DNA of 64,000 bases from Fimbriimonas planktonicus (GCA_965234685.1 OZ248539.1:3162001-3226000), one strand, 5' to 3'; positions 7,732 through 17,192 are shown, counted from the stretch's first letter. Numbers and translations: made by a program. The notes: a model not told the origin generated them from the letters alone.

Positions 7732-9120
7732 TTACTTGTCCGTGCCGAAGAGGACGTTTCCGATCCCGGTCTGTGCCATCAGCTTCTCAATCTCCGCGAT
7801 CGTACGTGGGGCTTTGGCGCTTAGATTCACGGGTGCGCCGCTCGTCACCAGAATGTCGTCCTCAATACGCACGCCAATGTTCCACCACTTTTGGTCGCAC
7901 GGGCTGCCCGCCTTGATGTAAATGCCCGGCTCCACCGTGAGCACCATGTTCGGTGCCAGCACGTTGGCGCCTTGTGAATCGTGAACATCAAGTCCCAGGA
8001 AGTGAGATGTTCCGTGCATGAAGTACATCCCGGCCTCATTCTCCTTCTTGATGATTCCAAGTTTGACCAACCCTTTCGCAATCACCGATCGCGCGGCTCG
8101 ATCGGTACCACTGAATGGCTTGCCGCTAACGCATTCACGGATTCCAGCTTCTTGGGCCTCTCGCACGAGTTCGTAAATCGCCTTTTGTTCCGGGTTGAAT
8201 GTGCCATCGATGGGCCAAGTTCGGGTGACGTCGGCGGTGTAGCCGTGGTACTCGCCCCCGGCATCCACACAGATGAGGTCATCTCCGGTCACTTTTCGGC
8301 GATTCGCCGTGTAGTGCAAAGTGCAAGCGTTCGGGCCGCTACCGACGATGTTCGGATAGCCCACGTACTCGCACCCTCGACGCCCGATCACGTAGTGGAA
8401 GATCGCGCCAAGGTCGTACTCGTTCATGCCCTTTTCCGCGCTCCGCATCATTTCAATGTGTCCGTCAACCGAAGCGGAGATGGCCCGGCGCATCAGTCGC
8501 AGCTCATCGGGAGATTTGATGACCCGGTACTTCGCGATCGTATCGTTCAGGCTTGGTTTTGGCGCTGACGTCTTTGCCTCCCAAGTCCGGTAAGCCTCTA
8601 CCATCCGAGACAGTTGCCCGGTTGGACCATCTGGGAGCGTCGCCTTTACTGCGCTTCCGGCCGGCAATCGGTTCAGGAAATTCGCAAAATCGGTGTTTGG
8701 AAGCGCGGCCTCGATCTTTAGGATCGATTCAGCTCCCTTCGGCTGCATGCGGTAGCCAAGCCATGTTTCCGACATCGGAGTCGCAACATTGCAGAACAAA
8801 ACTTCTTTGACCGTTTTGCCGTTCACCTCGATGCCATTTGGAATCAAGACCAGGGCGCTGTCCTGTTCGTTGAAACCCGTCAAGTAGAGGAGGTTTGAGT
8901 CCTGACGAAACTGAAAATCAACGTCGTTGTTGCGGTTTCGCTCTGGGTTGCTAAAGAAGACCGCAACCCCGCCTTGGGCAATCGCCGTACGCACCTTGTC
9001 TCTCCGCTCTTTATGCTCGAATGGGGGAATGAAGTCCGTCTCGAAGATTGGGTAATCGGCCGGAACGGCTGCACCGAGAACGAACATTAGGGCGATGGCG
9101 AGACGACGCATACGCGTCAC
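7732..9120 (-). CDS. Xaa-Pro aminopeptidase, M24B family, probably exported
   Basis: 462 residues. The N-terminus has a signal-like stretch (MRRLAIALMFVLGAAVPA) whose ATG is at 9111; the GTG at 9120 is an alternative with an AAGAG nine bases upstream. The aminopeptidase P N-terminal domain (AVFFSNPERNRNNDVDFQFR) precedes the pita-bread catalytic domain. Metal ligands are visible: Asp in CVDAGGEYHGYTADVTRTW, His in HGTSHFLGLDVHD, Glu in TVEPGIYI and Glu in GVRIEDDILVT. It removes N-terminal residues preceding proline; substrate is not indicated. It is monocistronic and convergent with the DUF1800 gene. Confidence 0.9.
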   Translation of the reverse strand: MTRMRRLAIALMFVLGAAVPADYPIFETDFIPPFEHKERRDKVRTAIAQGGVAVFFSNPERNRNNDVDFQFRQDSNLLYLTGFNEQDSALVLIPNGIEVNGKTVKEVLFCNVATPMSETWLGYRMQPKGAESILKIEAALPNTDFANFLNRLPAGSAVKATLPDGPTGQLSRMVEAYRTWEAKTSAPKPSLNDTIAKYRVIKSPDELRLMRRAISASVDGHIEMMRSAEKGMNEYDLGAIFHYVIGRRGCEYVGYPNIVGSGPNACTLHYTANRRKVTGDDLICVDAGGEYHGYTADVTRTWPIDGTFNPEQKAIYELVREAQEAGIRECVSGKPFSGTDRAARSVIAKGLVKLGIIKKENEAGMYFMHGTSHFLGLDVHDSQGANVLAPNMVLTVEPGIYIKAGSPCDQKWWNIGVRIEDDILVTSGAPVNLSAKAPRTIAEIEKLMAQTGIGNVLFGTDK

Positions 9121-9133
9121 TATATCGCACTCT

Positions 9134-9466
9134 TTAGCCAGGAGGCCAACTCAAAGTTCGCCCGCCAAGCAAATGCGCGTGAAGGTGGGGCACCGACTGT
9201 CCGGCGTCCTCGCCTTGGTTGATCACCAGCCGATAGCCGGATGTGAGCCCGAACTGTTCGGCGATAGTTTTTGCCGCATTCAAGATGGCGAGGTGGTCGC
9301 CCGTCTCGGGTAAGGATGCGAGCCCGGGAATCTCTTGGCGTGGCACGATGACGATGTGCACGGGTGCTTGTGGCGCGATGTCCTTAAACGCCACGACATG
9401 CTCATTTTCATACACGATCTCGGCCGGTATCTCGCGGGCAATGATCTTGGTGAAGAGGGTCGCCAT
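9134..9466 (-). CDS. HIT-family protein (HINT-like nucleotide hydrolase)
   Basis: 110 residues from the ATG at 9466 (MATLFTKIIAREIPAEIVYE). The open frame extends upstream to 9535, but that part does not resemble the family. The histidine triad HLHAHLLGG lies near the C-terminus, and APVHIVIVP is in the expected place. Family members hydrolyse nucleoside phosphoramidates or transfer nucleotides; the physiological substrate is usually unclear. It ends 13 bases from the peptidase gene on the same strand and is divergent from lpxK with a 25-base gap. Confidence 0.92.
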   Translation of the reverse strand: MATLFTKIIAREIPAEIVYENEHVVAFKDIAPQAPVHIVIVPRQEIPGLASLPETGDHLAILNAAKTIAEQFGLTSGYRLVINQGEDAGQSVPHLHAHLLGGRTLSWPPG

Positions 9467-9491
9467 ATCTTGAGTATGGAACCTTGCCAGA

Positions 9492-10457
9492 ATGAGTCCC
9501 ATGCACGTCGAGGAGTTCTGGGAATCACGTGCCATCGGCCCGGTTCTGGGGCGGATCGCGCTCCTTCCGCTCGCCGGACTATATGCAGTCGGATGGGAGT
9601 GCTATCTGGCGTGGTACAAGCTCGGACTCAAGCGGGCGAAGATGCCCCACCCACGCACTTTGTGCATCGGCAATCTGGTCGTCGGCGGGGTTGGAAAGAC
9701 GCCGACGGTAGTGTTCGTAGCCCAAAAACTCTTGGCTCGTGGACATCGGGTTGTGATCAGCAGCAGCGGATACGGTGGGCCCATGTCGACCGGGGCCCAG
9801 CTTGCGCCGGATGGCCCCATTCTAGCTTCTGCTTGGGGAGATGAGCCAGCGCTCTTTCGCGAAGAACTCCCGAACGTCCCGATCATCGTGGGGCGAGACC
9901 GGCTCGCGGCGGCTACGATTGCCGGAGAGCAGTTTGCGGATTCGATTCTCGTGATGGACGACGGCTTTCAGCACTTGCCGGTGGCCAAACGGGTCTCGGT
10001 CGTGCTCGATCCGCCGAGACGAAATCGACTTTGTCTTCCGGCCGGGCCGTACCGCGAGCCCCGCTGGCGCAAGCGACGTGCGGATTTGGTCATCCCCGGA
10101 GACTTTCGGGTTGTTGCCAATCCGCTAGCAGTTGACCCTGTCGCCGGTGCGTACGCGGTTCTGAGCGCAATCGGGCAACCAGAGCGCTTTTTACAAAGTT
10201 TGCTGGCGAGCGGTAAGGTATCCGGCCCCCCAGCGCTAGACCTTCGCTTACCGGACCATGACGATTTGCAGGCTGGTAACCTTTTGGCTCCCGTGCCGGT
10301 CGATATGCCCATCATCACCACACAGAAGGACTGGGTCAAACTTCGCGAGCGATCCGACATCGCGGACCGGAAGGTGATTGTTGCGAGGCATTCTGTTCGC
10401 ATTGAGCCTTCTGAACGATTCTTGTCTTGGATCGAAGAGCGGTTGAATGATCACTAA
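9492..10457 (+). CDS. lpxK: Tetraacyldisaccharide 4'-kinase (lipid A biosynthesis)
   Basis: 321 residues. It phosphorylates the 4' position of the lipid A disaccharide at the inner membrane. An N-terminal hydrophobic segment (GRIALLPLAGLYAVGW) precedes the family P-loop GNLVVGGVGKTPT, and later motifs ILVMDDGFQH and ITTQKDWVK are characteristic. ATGs at 9492 and 9501 are both possible. It overlaps the next acyltransferase gene by 11 bases, so lipid A phosphorylation and acylation genes are translated together. Its presence argues for an LPS-type outer membrane. Confidence 0.93.
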   Translation: MSPMHVEEFWESRAIGPVLGRIALLPLAGLYAVGWECYLAWYKLGLKRAKMPHPRTLCIGNLVVGGVGKTPTVVFVAQKLLARGHRVVISSSGYGGPMSTGAQLAPDGPILASAWGDEPALFREELPNVPIIVGRDRLAAATIAGEQFADSILVMDDGFQHLPVAKRVSVVLDPPRRNRLCLPAGPYREPRWRKRRADLVIPGDFRVVANPLAVDPVAGAYAVLSAIGQPERFLQSLLASGKVSGPPALDLRLPDHDDLQAGNLLAPVPVDMPIITTQKDWVKLRERSDIADRKVIVARHSVRIEPSERFLSWIEERLNDH

Positions 10458-11346
10458 GAAGCAAGCTCTTAATAAGCTGGCAAGCAACGTGTTTGACCAC
10501 GCGGTCCGGCACTTTGAGAAGAAAACTGAAGCAGAGGCCGAGCGCCGAGGTGCTCAATTAGGGCGTCTCTTCATGCGCCTGGACAAAAAGCACCGCACCC
10601 AAACGCTTGCTAACGTCTCGATGGCATTTCCAGAACTCAACGAGGCTCAGGTTCTTCGTTTGGGGACACGAACCTTTGAGCATTTCGGAATTTTGATGGC
10701 GGATTTTCTTCGTAGCCGACTGCGAACGAAGGAGCAAATGATCGCCAGCACCACCTACGAAGGGGAGGAGTACATCAATGCGGCGAAAGAGCAAGACAAA
10801 GGCATCCTTGCCCTCACCGCGCACTTCGGGAACTGGGAGCGGTTTGCGGCTTTTGGCACGGCCTTGGATTGGCCCATCACGGTGGTCGCTCGCGACGTTG
10901 AGGATGAAGGCTTTCAGAGCAAGGTTCTGAAGTTCCGGGAAAGCACCGGGATTGAAGTCTTGAGCCGAGGCAGCGCGGCCCGCGGGATGCTGAGTGCGCT
11001 CAAATCCAAGCGGCTGGTGGCGGTACTACCGGATCAGAACTCTTCTGAGTGCTTCGTTCCGTTCTTCGGCTACCCCTGCGGCACGGTCCTTGGTCCAGCG
11101 ATTATTCACAAGCGCAGCGGCGCTCCGCTGGTCCCGGTGTATTGCGCAAAAGTTGGCGTCGGGAAATTCCATTGCATCGTGAAACCGATGATCGACCCGG
11201 ACAACACTTGCGATGATCCGACCCAGATCGCGGCTGAGATGAACGCAGTCCTTGAATCAGTCATTCGCGAGTATCCCGAGCAGTACCTATGGCTGCATGA
11301 TCGTTGGCGAAGCGCAAAACGTGCTGGACTTATCACATCGCGTTAA
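10447..11346 (+). CDS. Lipid A biosynthesis acyltransferase (LpxL/HtrB family)
   Basis: 299 residues. The acyltransferase catalytic motif appears as HFGNWE (H-x4-D/E) in LALTAHFGNWERFAAFG, followed by the family's RGSAARGMLSALKSKR and VAVLPDQNSS blocks. It adds secondary acyl chains to lipid A at the inner membrane. The long hydrophobic N-terminal anchor of E. coli LpxL is not obvious; the N-terminus here is charged and amphipathic. It overlaps lpxK by 11 bases and is followed 11 bases later by a heptosyltransferase-type gene. Confidence 0.9.
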   Translation: MITKKQALNKLASNVFDHAVRHFEKKTEAEAERRGAQLGRLFMRLDKKHRTQTLANVSMAFPELNEAQVLRLGTRTFEHFGILMADFLRSRLRTKEQMIASTTYEGEEYINAAKEQDKGILALTAHFGNWERFAAFGTALDWPITVVARDVEDEGFQSKVLKFRESTGIEVLSRGSAARGMLSALKSKRLVAVLPDQNSSECFVPFFGYPCGTVLGPAIIHKRSGAPLVPVYCAKVGVGKFHCIVKPMIDPDNTCDDPTQIAAEMNAVLESVIREYPEQYLWLHDRWRSAKRAGLITSR

Positions 11347-11357
11347 ACTAAAAGTAC

Positions 11358-12290
11358 ATGGGGCCAAAGATTCTGTTGGTTCGCTTCAGCGCAATCGGTG
11401 ACTGCGTGATGGCGGCGTGGACGGCGACCTCGATAAAAGAACGGCATCCGGATGCTTTCTTGGTGTGGGCCGTTGAGGGTCGTTGCGCTCCGGTGATCGA
11501 TCGGCACCGGCTCGTAAGCCAGCGGGTTGAGTTTCCGCGCGATCGATGGCGGTTGAAAAAATGGTCTCCGACAACCTGGCAGGAGCAAGTTTTAAAGCAC
11601 ACCCGATTACGGAAGATCGGCTTCGACTTCGGCATCGATCTTCAAGGGCACTCTAAAACTGCCATTTGCCTTCGCATTGCCTCCCCGAAGCGACGTATTT
11701 CTGCGGCGGCAACAGATGGCTTCGCGGCGAAGTTGAGTCCTGTCCTTGGCAATCGCCCGGAAGGGCTTCATCAAATCGAGTGGTTTCAGCGTGTCCTGCA
11801 AACAATGGGGGACTACAGTCTTCCAAAGATGCCGGTGATGCCTGCGGTTTCGTCCGAGACAAATCCGAAGTTAGTGAGCATTTCGGTTTCCGCCGGGCAA
11901 GAATTTAAGGCCTATCCTTTGGAGCGATGGCAGCAAATTGCAGAACAAGTTGTCGCTGCCGGTTACGAAGTGACGCTGCTTGGCGGTCGAACCGACAAAG
12001 GCTTTGATATGCCGGGCGTTACGAACGAGGTCGGGAAACTGCGATTGAAAGATACGCTGAGCGTTGTTGCAAGGAGCGTGGTCCACCTAGCGGCGGACAC
12101 GGGTACCGGGCACATGGCGGCAGCGCTTGGCACCCCGGTGGTGAGCGTGTTTGGTCCAACTAACCCGAACACTTTTCGTCCTTACGCGACAAATGGCATT
12201 GTTCTGAAGCACGGGGAGGACACGTCCTCGGTTTCGACAGAAGAAGTTCTCGCTGCCTTTCACCAATTGTCTCAAGCGGTGAACGTTTGA
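11358..12290 (+). CDS. Glycosyltransferase family 9 (ADP-heptose:LPS heptosyltransferase-like)
   Basis: 310 residues. GT9 hallmarks are the start KILLVRFSAIGDCVMAAW and the C-terminal AADTGTGHMAAALGTPVVSV followed by FGPTNP. The family transfers heptose or related sugars to the LPS inner core at the cytoplasmic face. It is the first of two GT9 genes in tandem; its TGA overlaps the TTG start of the second. Which sugar is transferred cannot be read from the sequence. Confidence 0.9.
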   Translation: MGPKILLVRFSAIGDCVMAAWTATSIKERHPDAFLVWAVEGRCAPVIDRHRLVSQRVEFPRDRWRLKKWSPTTWQEQVLKHTRLRKIGFDFGIDLQGHSKTAICLRIASPKRRISAAATDGFAAKLSPVLGNRPEGLHQIEWFQRVLQTMGDYSLPKMPVMPAVSSETNPKLVSISVSAGQEFKAYPLERWQQIAEQVVAAGYEVTLLGGRTDKGFDMPGVTNEVGKLRLKDTLSVVARSVVHLAADTGTGHMAAALGTPVVSVFGPTNPNTFRPYATNGIVLKHGEDTSSVSTEEVLAAFHQLSQAVNV

Positions 12291-13228
12291 AGCGCTTTCT
12301 GATCGCTCGTCTTTCCGCGCTGGGGGACGTTGTTTGTTCGCTCCCGGTGGCGAGTGCCCTCAAGTCGGCCCATCCGGACTGCCACATCACGTGGGCGGTT
12401 GATCGTCGGTTCGCGGGCATTGTCGAGTGCTGTGATGCGGTGGACGAAGTGGCCGTCGTGAAGCCGGGGCTCTCGGCGATCCCTAGTTGGCCAGAACGAT
12501 TTGATGCGGCGTTTGATCTTCAAGGACTTTTGAAGAGCGGCCTTTGCCTTGCGCGTGCAAAGGCGGAGGTCAAGCTTGGCTACCACTGGCAGCGAGAGGG
12601 AAGTTGGCTCTTTTCTGGCGCGGTAAAGCCAGACCCGACCTCGTTCCACATTGTGGATCAGTACGTTGACGTGGTCCGAGCCTATGGGGTTGAAGTTGAT
12701 CAAGCTGAGTTTCGGCTTAAAGCCCCCGAAACCGACGTGCTGTCGGTAAGAAAGAAACTCAAGGAGCGCGGTCTCGTCGGTCGGTTCGCCGTAATGAACG
12801 CGGGTGCGGGCTGGGCGACCAAGCGTTGGCCGGCAGAAAGCTTTGCCAAGCTTATTGAGGCTTGCCGTTCCGATGATCTGCCGACGGTTCTGGTCGGTGG
12901 CCCAGCGGCTGCTGATCGGGCGGCCGGCGCGGAAGTCGCTGCTGCCGGAGGCGCGTTTGTCGATCTTATCGGTGAAACGAATGTTCGTGAATTGGTAGCG
13001 CTGATCCGAATGGCGTCCATCCATGTCGGGGGAGACACGGGTAGCACGCACATCGCCGCTGCTGTCGGCACCCCCGCCATCGGGCTTTACAGCATCACGC
13101 GTCCAAAGCGATCTTGCCCATATGGCCAAGTCGAGAACTGCTTATACGATTCCGAGTCGCTCAGCGGAATTTCCGTGGATGATGTTCTGAGCCGGATAAG
13201 CCGTTCGCTGAAGCTAAGTTCCAAGTAG
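12287..13228 (+). CDS. Glycosyltransferase family 9, second copy
   Basis: 313 residues starting from TTG at 12287, four bases inside the preceding gene. The start FLIARLSALGDVVCSLPVA and the C-terminal HVGGDTGSTHIAAAVGTPAI are GT9 signatures, and NAGAGWATKRWPAESFAKLI matches the nucleotide-sugar binding region. It is clearly related to, but not a recent duplicate of, the gene before it. Together the two probably build successive positions of a short LPS core (inference from lpxK/lpxL linkage). Confidence 0.9.
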   Translation: MKRFLIARLSALGDVVCSLPVASALKSAHPDCHITWAVDRRFAGIVECCDAVDEVAVVKPGLSAIPSWPERFDAAFDLQGLLKSGLCLARAKAEVKLGYHWQREGSWLFSGAVKPDPTSFHIVDQYVDVVRAYGVEVDQAEFRLKAPETDVLSVRKKLKERGLVGRFAVMNAGAGWATKRWPAESFAKLIEACRSDDLPTVLVGGPAAADRAAGAEVAAAGGAFVDLIGETNVRELVALIRMASIHVGGDTGSTHIAAAVGTPAIGLYSITRPKRSCPYGQVENCLYDSESLSGISVDDVLSRISRSLKLSSK

Positions 13229-13373
13229 TCGTCTCTCGCAGTCTTTTTGAGTTCGCGAACCGTTGATCTGGTTAGGAGTTCGAATATGGTAGTAAGCAAT
13301 GTTGTGCTTCCGGGCGCAAGATCAGCCAAGTTTGGATACCCCCAGCTCTTTGCTGGTACCCTCGGAATCGGGG

Positions 13374-13988
13374 ATGTATCGTACAACAATCGGAATAGCA
13401 GGGGGATCAGCGAGCGGGAAAACTACGCTTGCCGACGCGCTTGCGGCACGATTGGAAGCCGTGATTATTCGCACGGACGACTACTACCGTCCGCTGGACC
13501 ATCTCCCGTTCGAAGAGCGATGCCGGGTCAACTTTGACGACCCGGAGGCCATCGATCACGAGCTTCTGCAACAGCACATCGAACTCCTCCGCGCCGGACG
13601 AGCCATCGATGCGCCACGCTACGATTTTACGAAGCACACCCGCAGCCCACGCCGTCACAAGGTACTTCCTCGCAAGACGGTGATGATTGAAGGCATCTTC
13701 TCGCTTTGCTATTCCCCGATTCGCGAAATCTGCGACGTCAGCATTTTCGTTGACACCGGTGAAGAGGAGTGCCTGCGCCGCCGATTGGACCGAGACGTTC
13801 GCGAGCGGGGACGTGACGAGAAAGAAGTCATGGCCCGGTTCCGAAACCAGGTCACGCCAATGTTTTATCGCTACGTACAACCGATCCGCGACCTTGCGGA
13901 CGTCGTGGTCAGTGGCGAAGTCGATACCGACCTTAACGTCGCCGCGGTCCTGAACTTTATCGACGACCGGATTTCAGTCCCGGCTTAA
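13374..13988 (+). CDS. udk: Uridine kinase-like P-loop kinase
   Basis: 204 residues from the ATG at 13374, which gives the usual family length; the frame is open to 13299. The P-loop GIAGGSASGKTTLAD is followed by the substrate segments RTDDYYRPL, NFDDPEAIDHELL and PRYDFTKHTR, all characteristic of uridine/cytidine kinases, which make UMP or CMP in pyrimidine salvage. The preceding 145 bases (13229-13373) show no clear element. The end overlaps the convergent aminotransferase gene by four bases. Confidence 0.88.
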   Translation: MYRTTIGIAGGSASGKTTLADALAARLEAVIIRTDDYYRPLDHLPFEERCRVNFDDPEAIDHELLQQHIELLRAGRAIDAPRYDFTKHTRSPRRHKVLPRKTVMIEGIFSLCYSPIREICDVSIFVDTGEEECLRRRLDRDVRERGRDEKEVMARFRNQVTPMFYRYVQPIRDLADVVVSGEVDTDLNVAAVLNFIDDRISVPA

Positions 13989-15196
13989 GCCGACAGGATT
14001 GGTCCGAGCACGTCGAACAGCTTTTCCAACTCGAATTGGCTCGTAGTGTGCGACAAGCTTATTCTAGCCACACCTTCCTCGGGTGAAAGTCCGAGGCCTT
14101 CACACAGTCGATACGAATAGAAATGCCCCGACTTGATTCCGATGCCGTGCTCGGCAGCGGTAGCTACGATCTGAGCATTGCTTAAGCTGGCGTGGACGAA
14201 GGAGATCGTCGGCAGCCGTTCGGAAGAAGCGTCCCTTGGCCCGATGATGCGGACATTCGGCTTCGAGTTTAGAAACTCCAGAAGCTGCTCGGTAAGGGGT
14301 GCTTCAATCTCGCCAACTCGGGCCATGGCGGCTTGCTTGCCGCCCGGAGCGAGCCACTCCAAGTAGCGTTCAAGTCCGCGAATTCCGGCGCAACCCTCGT
14401 GGTTCGGTCCACCAGGTTCGAATGCATACGCCGTTCCGTCCTGCGGGATGAAGAAGTGATTTGGACCTTTCAGTGCTCGAAGGTGCGATGTCCTGCCCCA
14501 AAGCGCGGCCATGTGTGGCCCGAAGACCTTGTAGGTGCTGAAAACGTACCAGTCAACTCCCCAGTTCAAAACTTGAAGCGGAAGATGCGGGGCAAAGGCA
14601 ACGCCGTCTACCACCACCTGCGCGCCGACTTTGTGAGCGATTGCCGTTACGGTCCGGATGTCTTCGACCGACCCGAGAAGGTTCGAAACGTGCGGGCAGG
14701 CAACGATGGCCGTCTTCTCGGTCACAAGCGAGGCTAGGGTCTCGGGCCGACAGTGGCCCGTTTCGGAATCGATGGGCCAAAGTGTCACTTTGAACCCACG
14801 ATCCTCAAGCCGCACCCAGGGGCCAACGTTCGCTTCGTGACCGCTTTCTGCAACGATTATCTCGGCACCGGCTGGCAACTGGTTTGCGATTGCGTCCGCT
14901 AGCAGGTTCATGAGCACGGTTGTCGACGAACCGAGAATCACCTCACCCTGTGCTTGAGCAACATCGTCCCCAAAGAATTGGCGGAGGAATTCTCGTGCGA
15001 GTTGAATGTTCTCGGTCGCCGCGATGGACGCCGGATACGCCCCGCCGACCTGTACATAGGTTTCGTGGAAGTAGCGGGTCGTCGCTTCAATCACGTCGAT
15101 CGGCACCTGTGACCCGCCGGCGTTGTCCATGAAGACATAGCAGGAAGCCAAGGCCGGGAACCGTTCGCGAATCTCGGAATGGCTACGCGTCGCCAT
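13985..15196 (-). CDS. Class V aminotransferase, cysteine desulfurase-like
   Basis: 403 residues of PLP fold type I. The PLP lysine sits in FSTYKVFGPH, and HVSNLLGSVEDI and FMDNAGGSQVP fit the class V pattern. The sequence most resembles the cysteine desulfurase-like subgroup that lacks proven desulfurase activity; no obvious catalytic cysteine loop is seen near the expected C-terminal position. Function in sulfur mobilisation is therefore unproven. It overlaps the preceding isomerase gene by one base, suggesting an operon. Confidence 0.82.
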   Translation of the reverse strand: MATRSHSEIRERFPALASCYVFMDNAGGSQVPIDVIEATTRYFHETYVQVGGAYPASIAATENIQLAREFLRQFFGDDVAQAQGEVILGSSTTVLMNLLADAIANQLPAGAEIIVAESGHEANVGPWVRLEDRGFKVTLWPIDSETGHCRPETLASLVTEKTAIVACPHVSNLLGSVEDIRTVTAIAHKVGAQVVVDGVAFAPHLPLQVLNWGVDWYVFSTYKVFGPHMAALWGRTSHLRALKGPNHFFIPQDGTAYAFEPGGPNHEGCAGIRGLERYLEWLAPGGKQAAMARVGEIEAPLTEQLLEFLNSKPNVRIIGPRDASSERLPTISFVHASLSNAQIVATAAEHGIGIKSGHFYSYRLCEGLGLSPEEGVARISLSHTTSQFELEKLFDVLGPILSA

Positions 15197-16260
15197 TATC
15201 CGAGTTTGGCCAGCTCGGTCTTCAAGGTGTCGATGTTGGCAATCTGGGTTGGATCCGCGCCATTGAGTCGCGCCAGATAAATGCTTACCCAGTCACCGAT
15301 GAACGTGAGAGTCAACATGCGCTCAAGCAAGGCTTCTCCCCGAGCAAAAACCGGGGCAAACGTGGCCACGTCCTCGCCGATGACCTGGGCCGTAACCTGT
15401 GCCCGAACTTTCATGCGCTCCGGCTCGGTTCCATCTTGCAGAACGACCCCAAAGAAGGCATCAGCTTGCTGTTTCGCCTCAACCCAACCTACGATTTCGT
15501 TGTGGCAAAGCTCGGGATACGAGTTTGCAAACAGCAGGTATTTCGCGTTCTCGTTGAACTGGCATCGCCAGCGATTTCCGATGTAGCCGCGGTATCCGCC
15601 AAGGCCGTAGCAGAGGCCAACTTTTCCGTGGAACTGGTTCGCAAGCGCCATGGCTTCGTTGTTTGGTGCGTCTGGTCCAAGGTCGGCGGTTACCTTGTCG
15701 AGCAGAGCGAAAGCTGATTCGTACGGCTGGGCCGGAATGAGTCCGAGCTTTTCGCAAGCCACGAGAACGGGAATCAACATGTAGCCCAGTGCCGATCTCG
15801 GCGGCTGGCCTCCGGGAACCGTGATCAACGTTTGATTTCGCTCTTTGGCAAGCTCAGAAATCTTGCCGCCACTGCTCACGACAACGATGTGCGCTCCGCG
15901 CTCGGTTGCCTGCTCGTATGCGCTGAGGGTTTCTTCGGTGTTTCCCGAATAGCTTGCGATGAACACAACCGTATTAGGTCCAACGCCGTTCGGAACGTCG
16001 TAATCTCGGATCACTTGGAAGGGAATCGTGCCTTGCGCTTCGAAAACGGCTTTGACAAAGTCCCCTCCCGCTGCGGACCCGCCCATGCCGCTCAGCACGG
16101 CGAACGATGGCTCGAAGTTGAGGCTGCCCACTTCAGCGGCCAAGGCGATCGCATAGGCTCGTCGGCACTGATCAGGAAAGTCCTCGATCAAGGCGAGCAT
16201 GCCGAGTGGGTCAAGTTCGGTAAGTACCTGGCGATTTCCGAGATCGAGGGGAGTGGTCAT
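15196..16260 (-). CDS. Bifunctional phosphoglucose/phosphomannose isomerase-like SIS protein
   Basis: 354 residues. Two SIS sugar-phosphate binding halves are visible, with FIASYSGNTEETLSAYEQA as the key phosphate/sugar loop and FAVLSGMGGSAAGGDFV near the N-terminus, as in bacterial PGI/PMI of archaeal type. It would interconvert glucose-6-P, fructose-6-P and mannose-6-P. The protein ends with the family's C-terminal catalytic region (QKQADAF-like segment VEAKQQADAFFGV). It starts 17 bases after hisG ends on the same strand and shares one base with the next gene. Confidence 0.86.
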   Translation of the reverse strand: MTTPLDLGNRQVLTELDPLGMLALIEDFPDQCRRAYAIALAAEVGSLNFEPSFAVLSGMGGSAAGGDFVKAVFEAQGTIPFQVIRDYDVPNGVGPNTVVFIASYSGNTEETLSAYEQATERGAHIVVVSSGGKISELAKERNQTLITVPGGQPPRSALGYMLIPVLVACEKLGLIPAQPYESAFALLDKVTADLGPDAPNNEAMALANQFHGKVGLCYGLGGYRGYIGNRWRCQFNENAKYLLFANSYPELCHNEIVGWVEAKQQADAFFGVVLQDGTEPERMKVRAQVTAQVIGEDVATFAPVFARGEALLERMLTLTFIGDWVSIYLARLNGADPTQIANIDTLKTELAKLG

Positions 16261-16277
16261 CTAGTGTTTAGTGTGAC

Positions 16278-17147
16278 CTAATAGATGACCTTATTTAGTG
16301 GGTACTCCACCAATCCGGTTGCGCCGGCGCGCTTAAGAGCCGGGATCAGGTCTCGCACTTCCTTTTCGCTGAGAATGACCTCGGCCGCCACCCAATTTTC
16401 ATCGGACAGGGTGGATAGCGTTGGTGTGTTCAATGCCGGGAGAATCGAGAGGATCTCAGTCTGACTCGCCTTTGGCAAGTTCATCTTCAGTCCCACCAGC
16501 TTCGAAGCGTTCATGGCTCCGGTAAGCAAAATTTGGAGAGACTCGATCCGTTCTCGTTTCCAAGGATCAGCCCAAGCCTGATTCGAAGCGACGAATCGAG
16601 TGGTGGAAGTTAGGAGGGTATCCACGATTCGGAGGTTGTGTGCTCGGAGGGAGTTTCCGGTTTCGGTGTTTACGACGATCGCATCGACGAGGGTCGGCAC
16701 CTTTACTTCGTCTGCACCCCAACTGAACTCAACCTCGGCTTGGACACCGTGCTTGTCGAGATATCGCTGCGTGAGACGAACGTACTCGCTGGCCAATCGC
16801 TTGCCGGCCAGGTCTGCAGCCGATTGGATGTCGCTGTCCTGGTGAACGGCGAGAACAATGCGAATTGGATTGTTCGTGAGCTTGCTGTAACGCAGTTCGC
16901 AGATCTCTTGGAGGTCCGCGCCCGTGTCCTCAATCCAGTCTTTACCTGTAAGCCCAGCGTCAATCACGCCGTCGGCAACGTAAAGCGGAATCTCTTGCGG
17001 ACGGAGGAGGACTGGCTCCAGCGTTTCGTCGTCAACGATGGGTTGATAGGATCGTCCGTCGACCTTGATCGAATAGCCGGCACGAGCAAAAAGCGCAAAT
17101 GTGGCCTCTTGTAAGCTGCCTTTCGGTAATCCTAGCTTCAGTTTCAT
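16278..17147 (-). CDS. hisG: ATP phosphoribosyltransferase (long form)
   Basis: 289 residues from the ATG at 17147 (MKLKLGLPKGSLQEATFALF); the open frame runs further to 17207, but the canonical N-terminus starts here. It catalyses the first step of histidine synthesis, joining ATP and PRPP. The catalytic core contains DAGLTGKDWIED and the PRPP loop region DAIVVNTETGNSLRAHNL; the C-terminal regulatory domain of the long HisG form is present (KLVGLKMNLPKASQTEILSI and onward), so histidine feedback without HisZ is expected. It is divergent from purS across 45 bases. No other his gene lies in the window. Confidence 0.93.
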   Translation of the reverse strand: MKLKLGLPKGSLQEATFALFARAGYSIKVDGRSYQPIVDDETLEPVLLRPQEIPLYVADGVIDAGLTGKDWIEDTGADLQEICELRYSKLTNNPIRIVLAVHQDSDIQSAADLAGKRLASEYVRLTQRYLDKHGVQAEVEFSWGADEVKVPTLVDAIVVNTETGNSLRAHNLRIVDTLLTSTTRFVASNQAWADPWKRERIESLQILLTGAMNASKLVGLKMNLPKASQTEILSILPALNTPTLSTLSDENWVAAEVILSEKEVRDLIPALKRAGATGLVEYPLNKVIY

Positions 17148-17192
17148 TGGCGGAAGTCTACCGGTGTGGCCAGAATAAGCCAAACTATAGAT

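Noticed and set aside
12272..13129. Minus-strand open frame of 285 codons
   Set aside because: It lies entirely opposite the second GT9 gene, whose motifs are certain; the protein is basic and low-complexity, typical of an antisense shadow.
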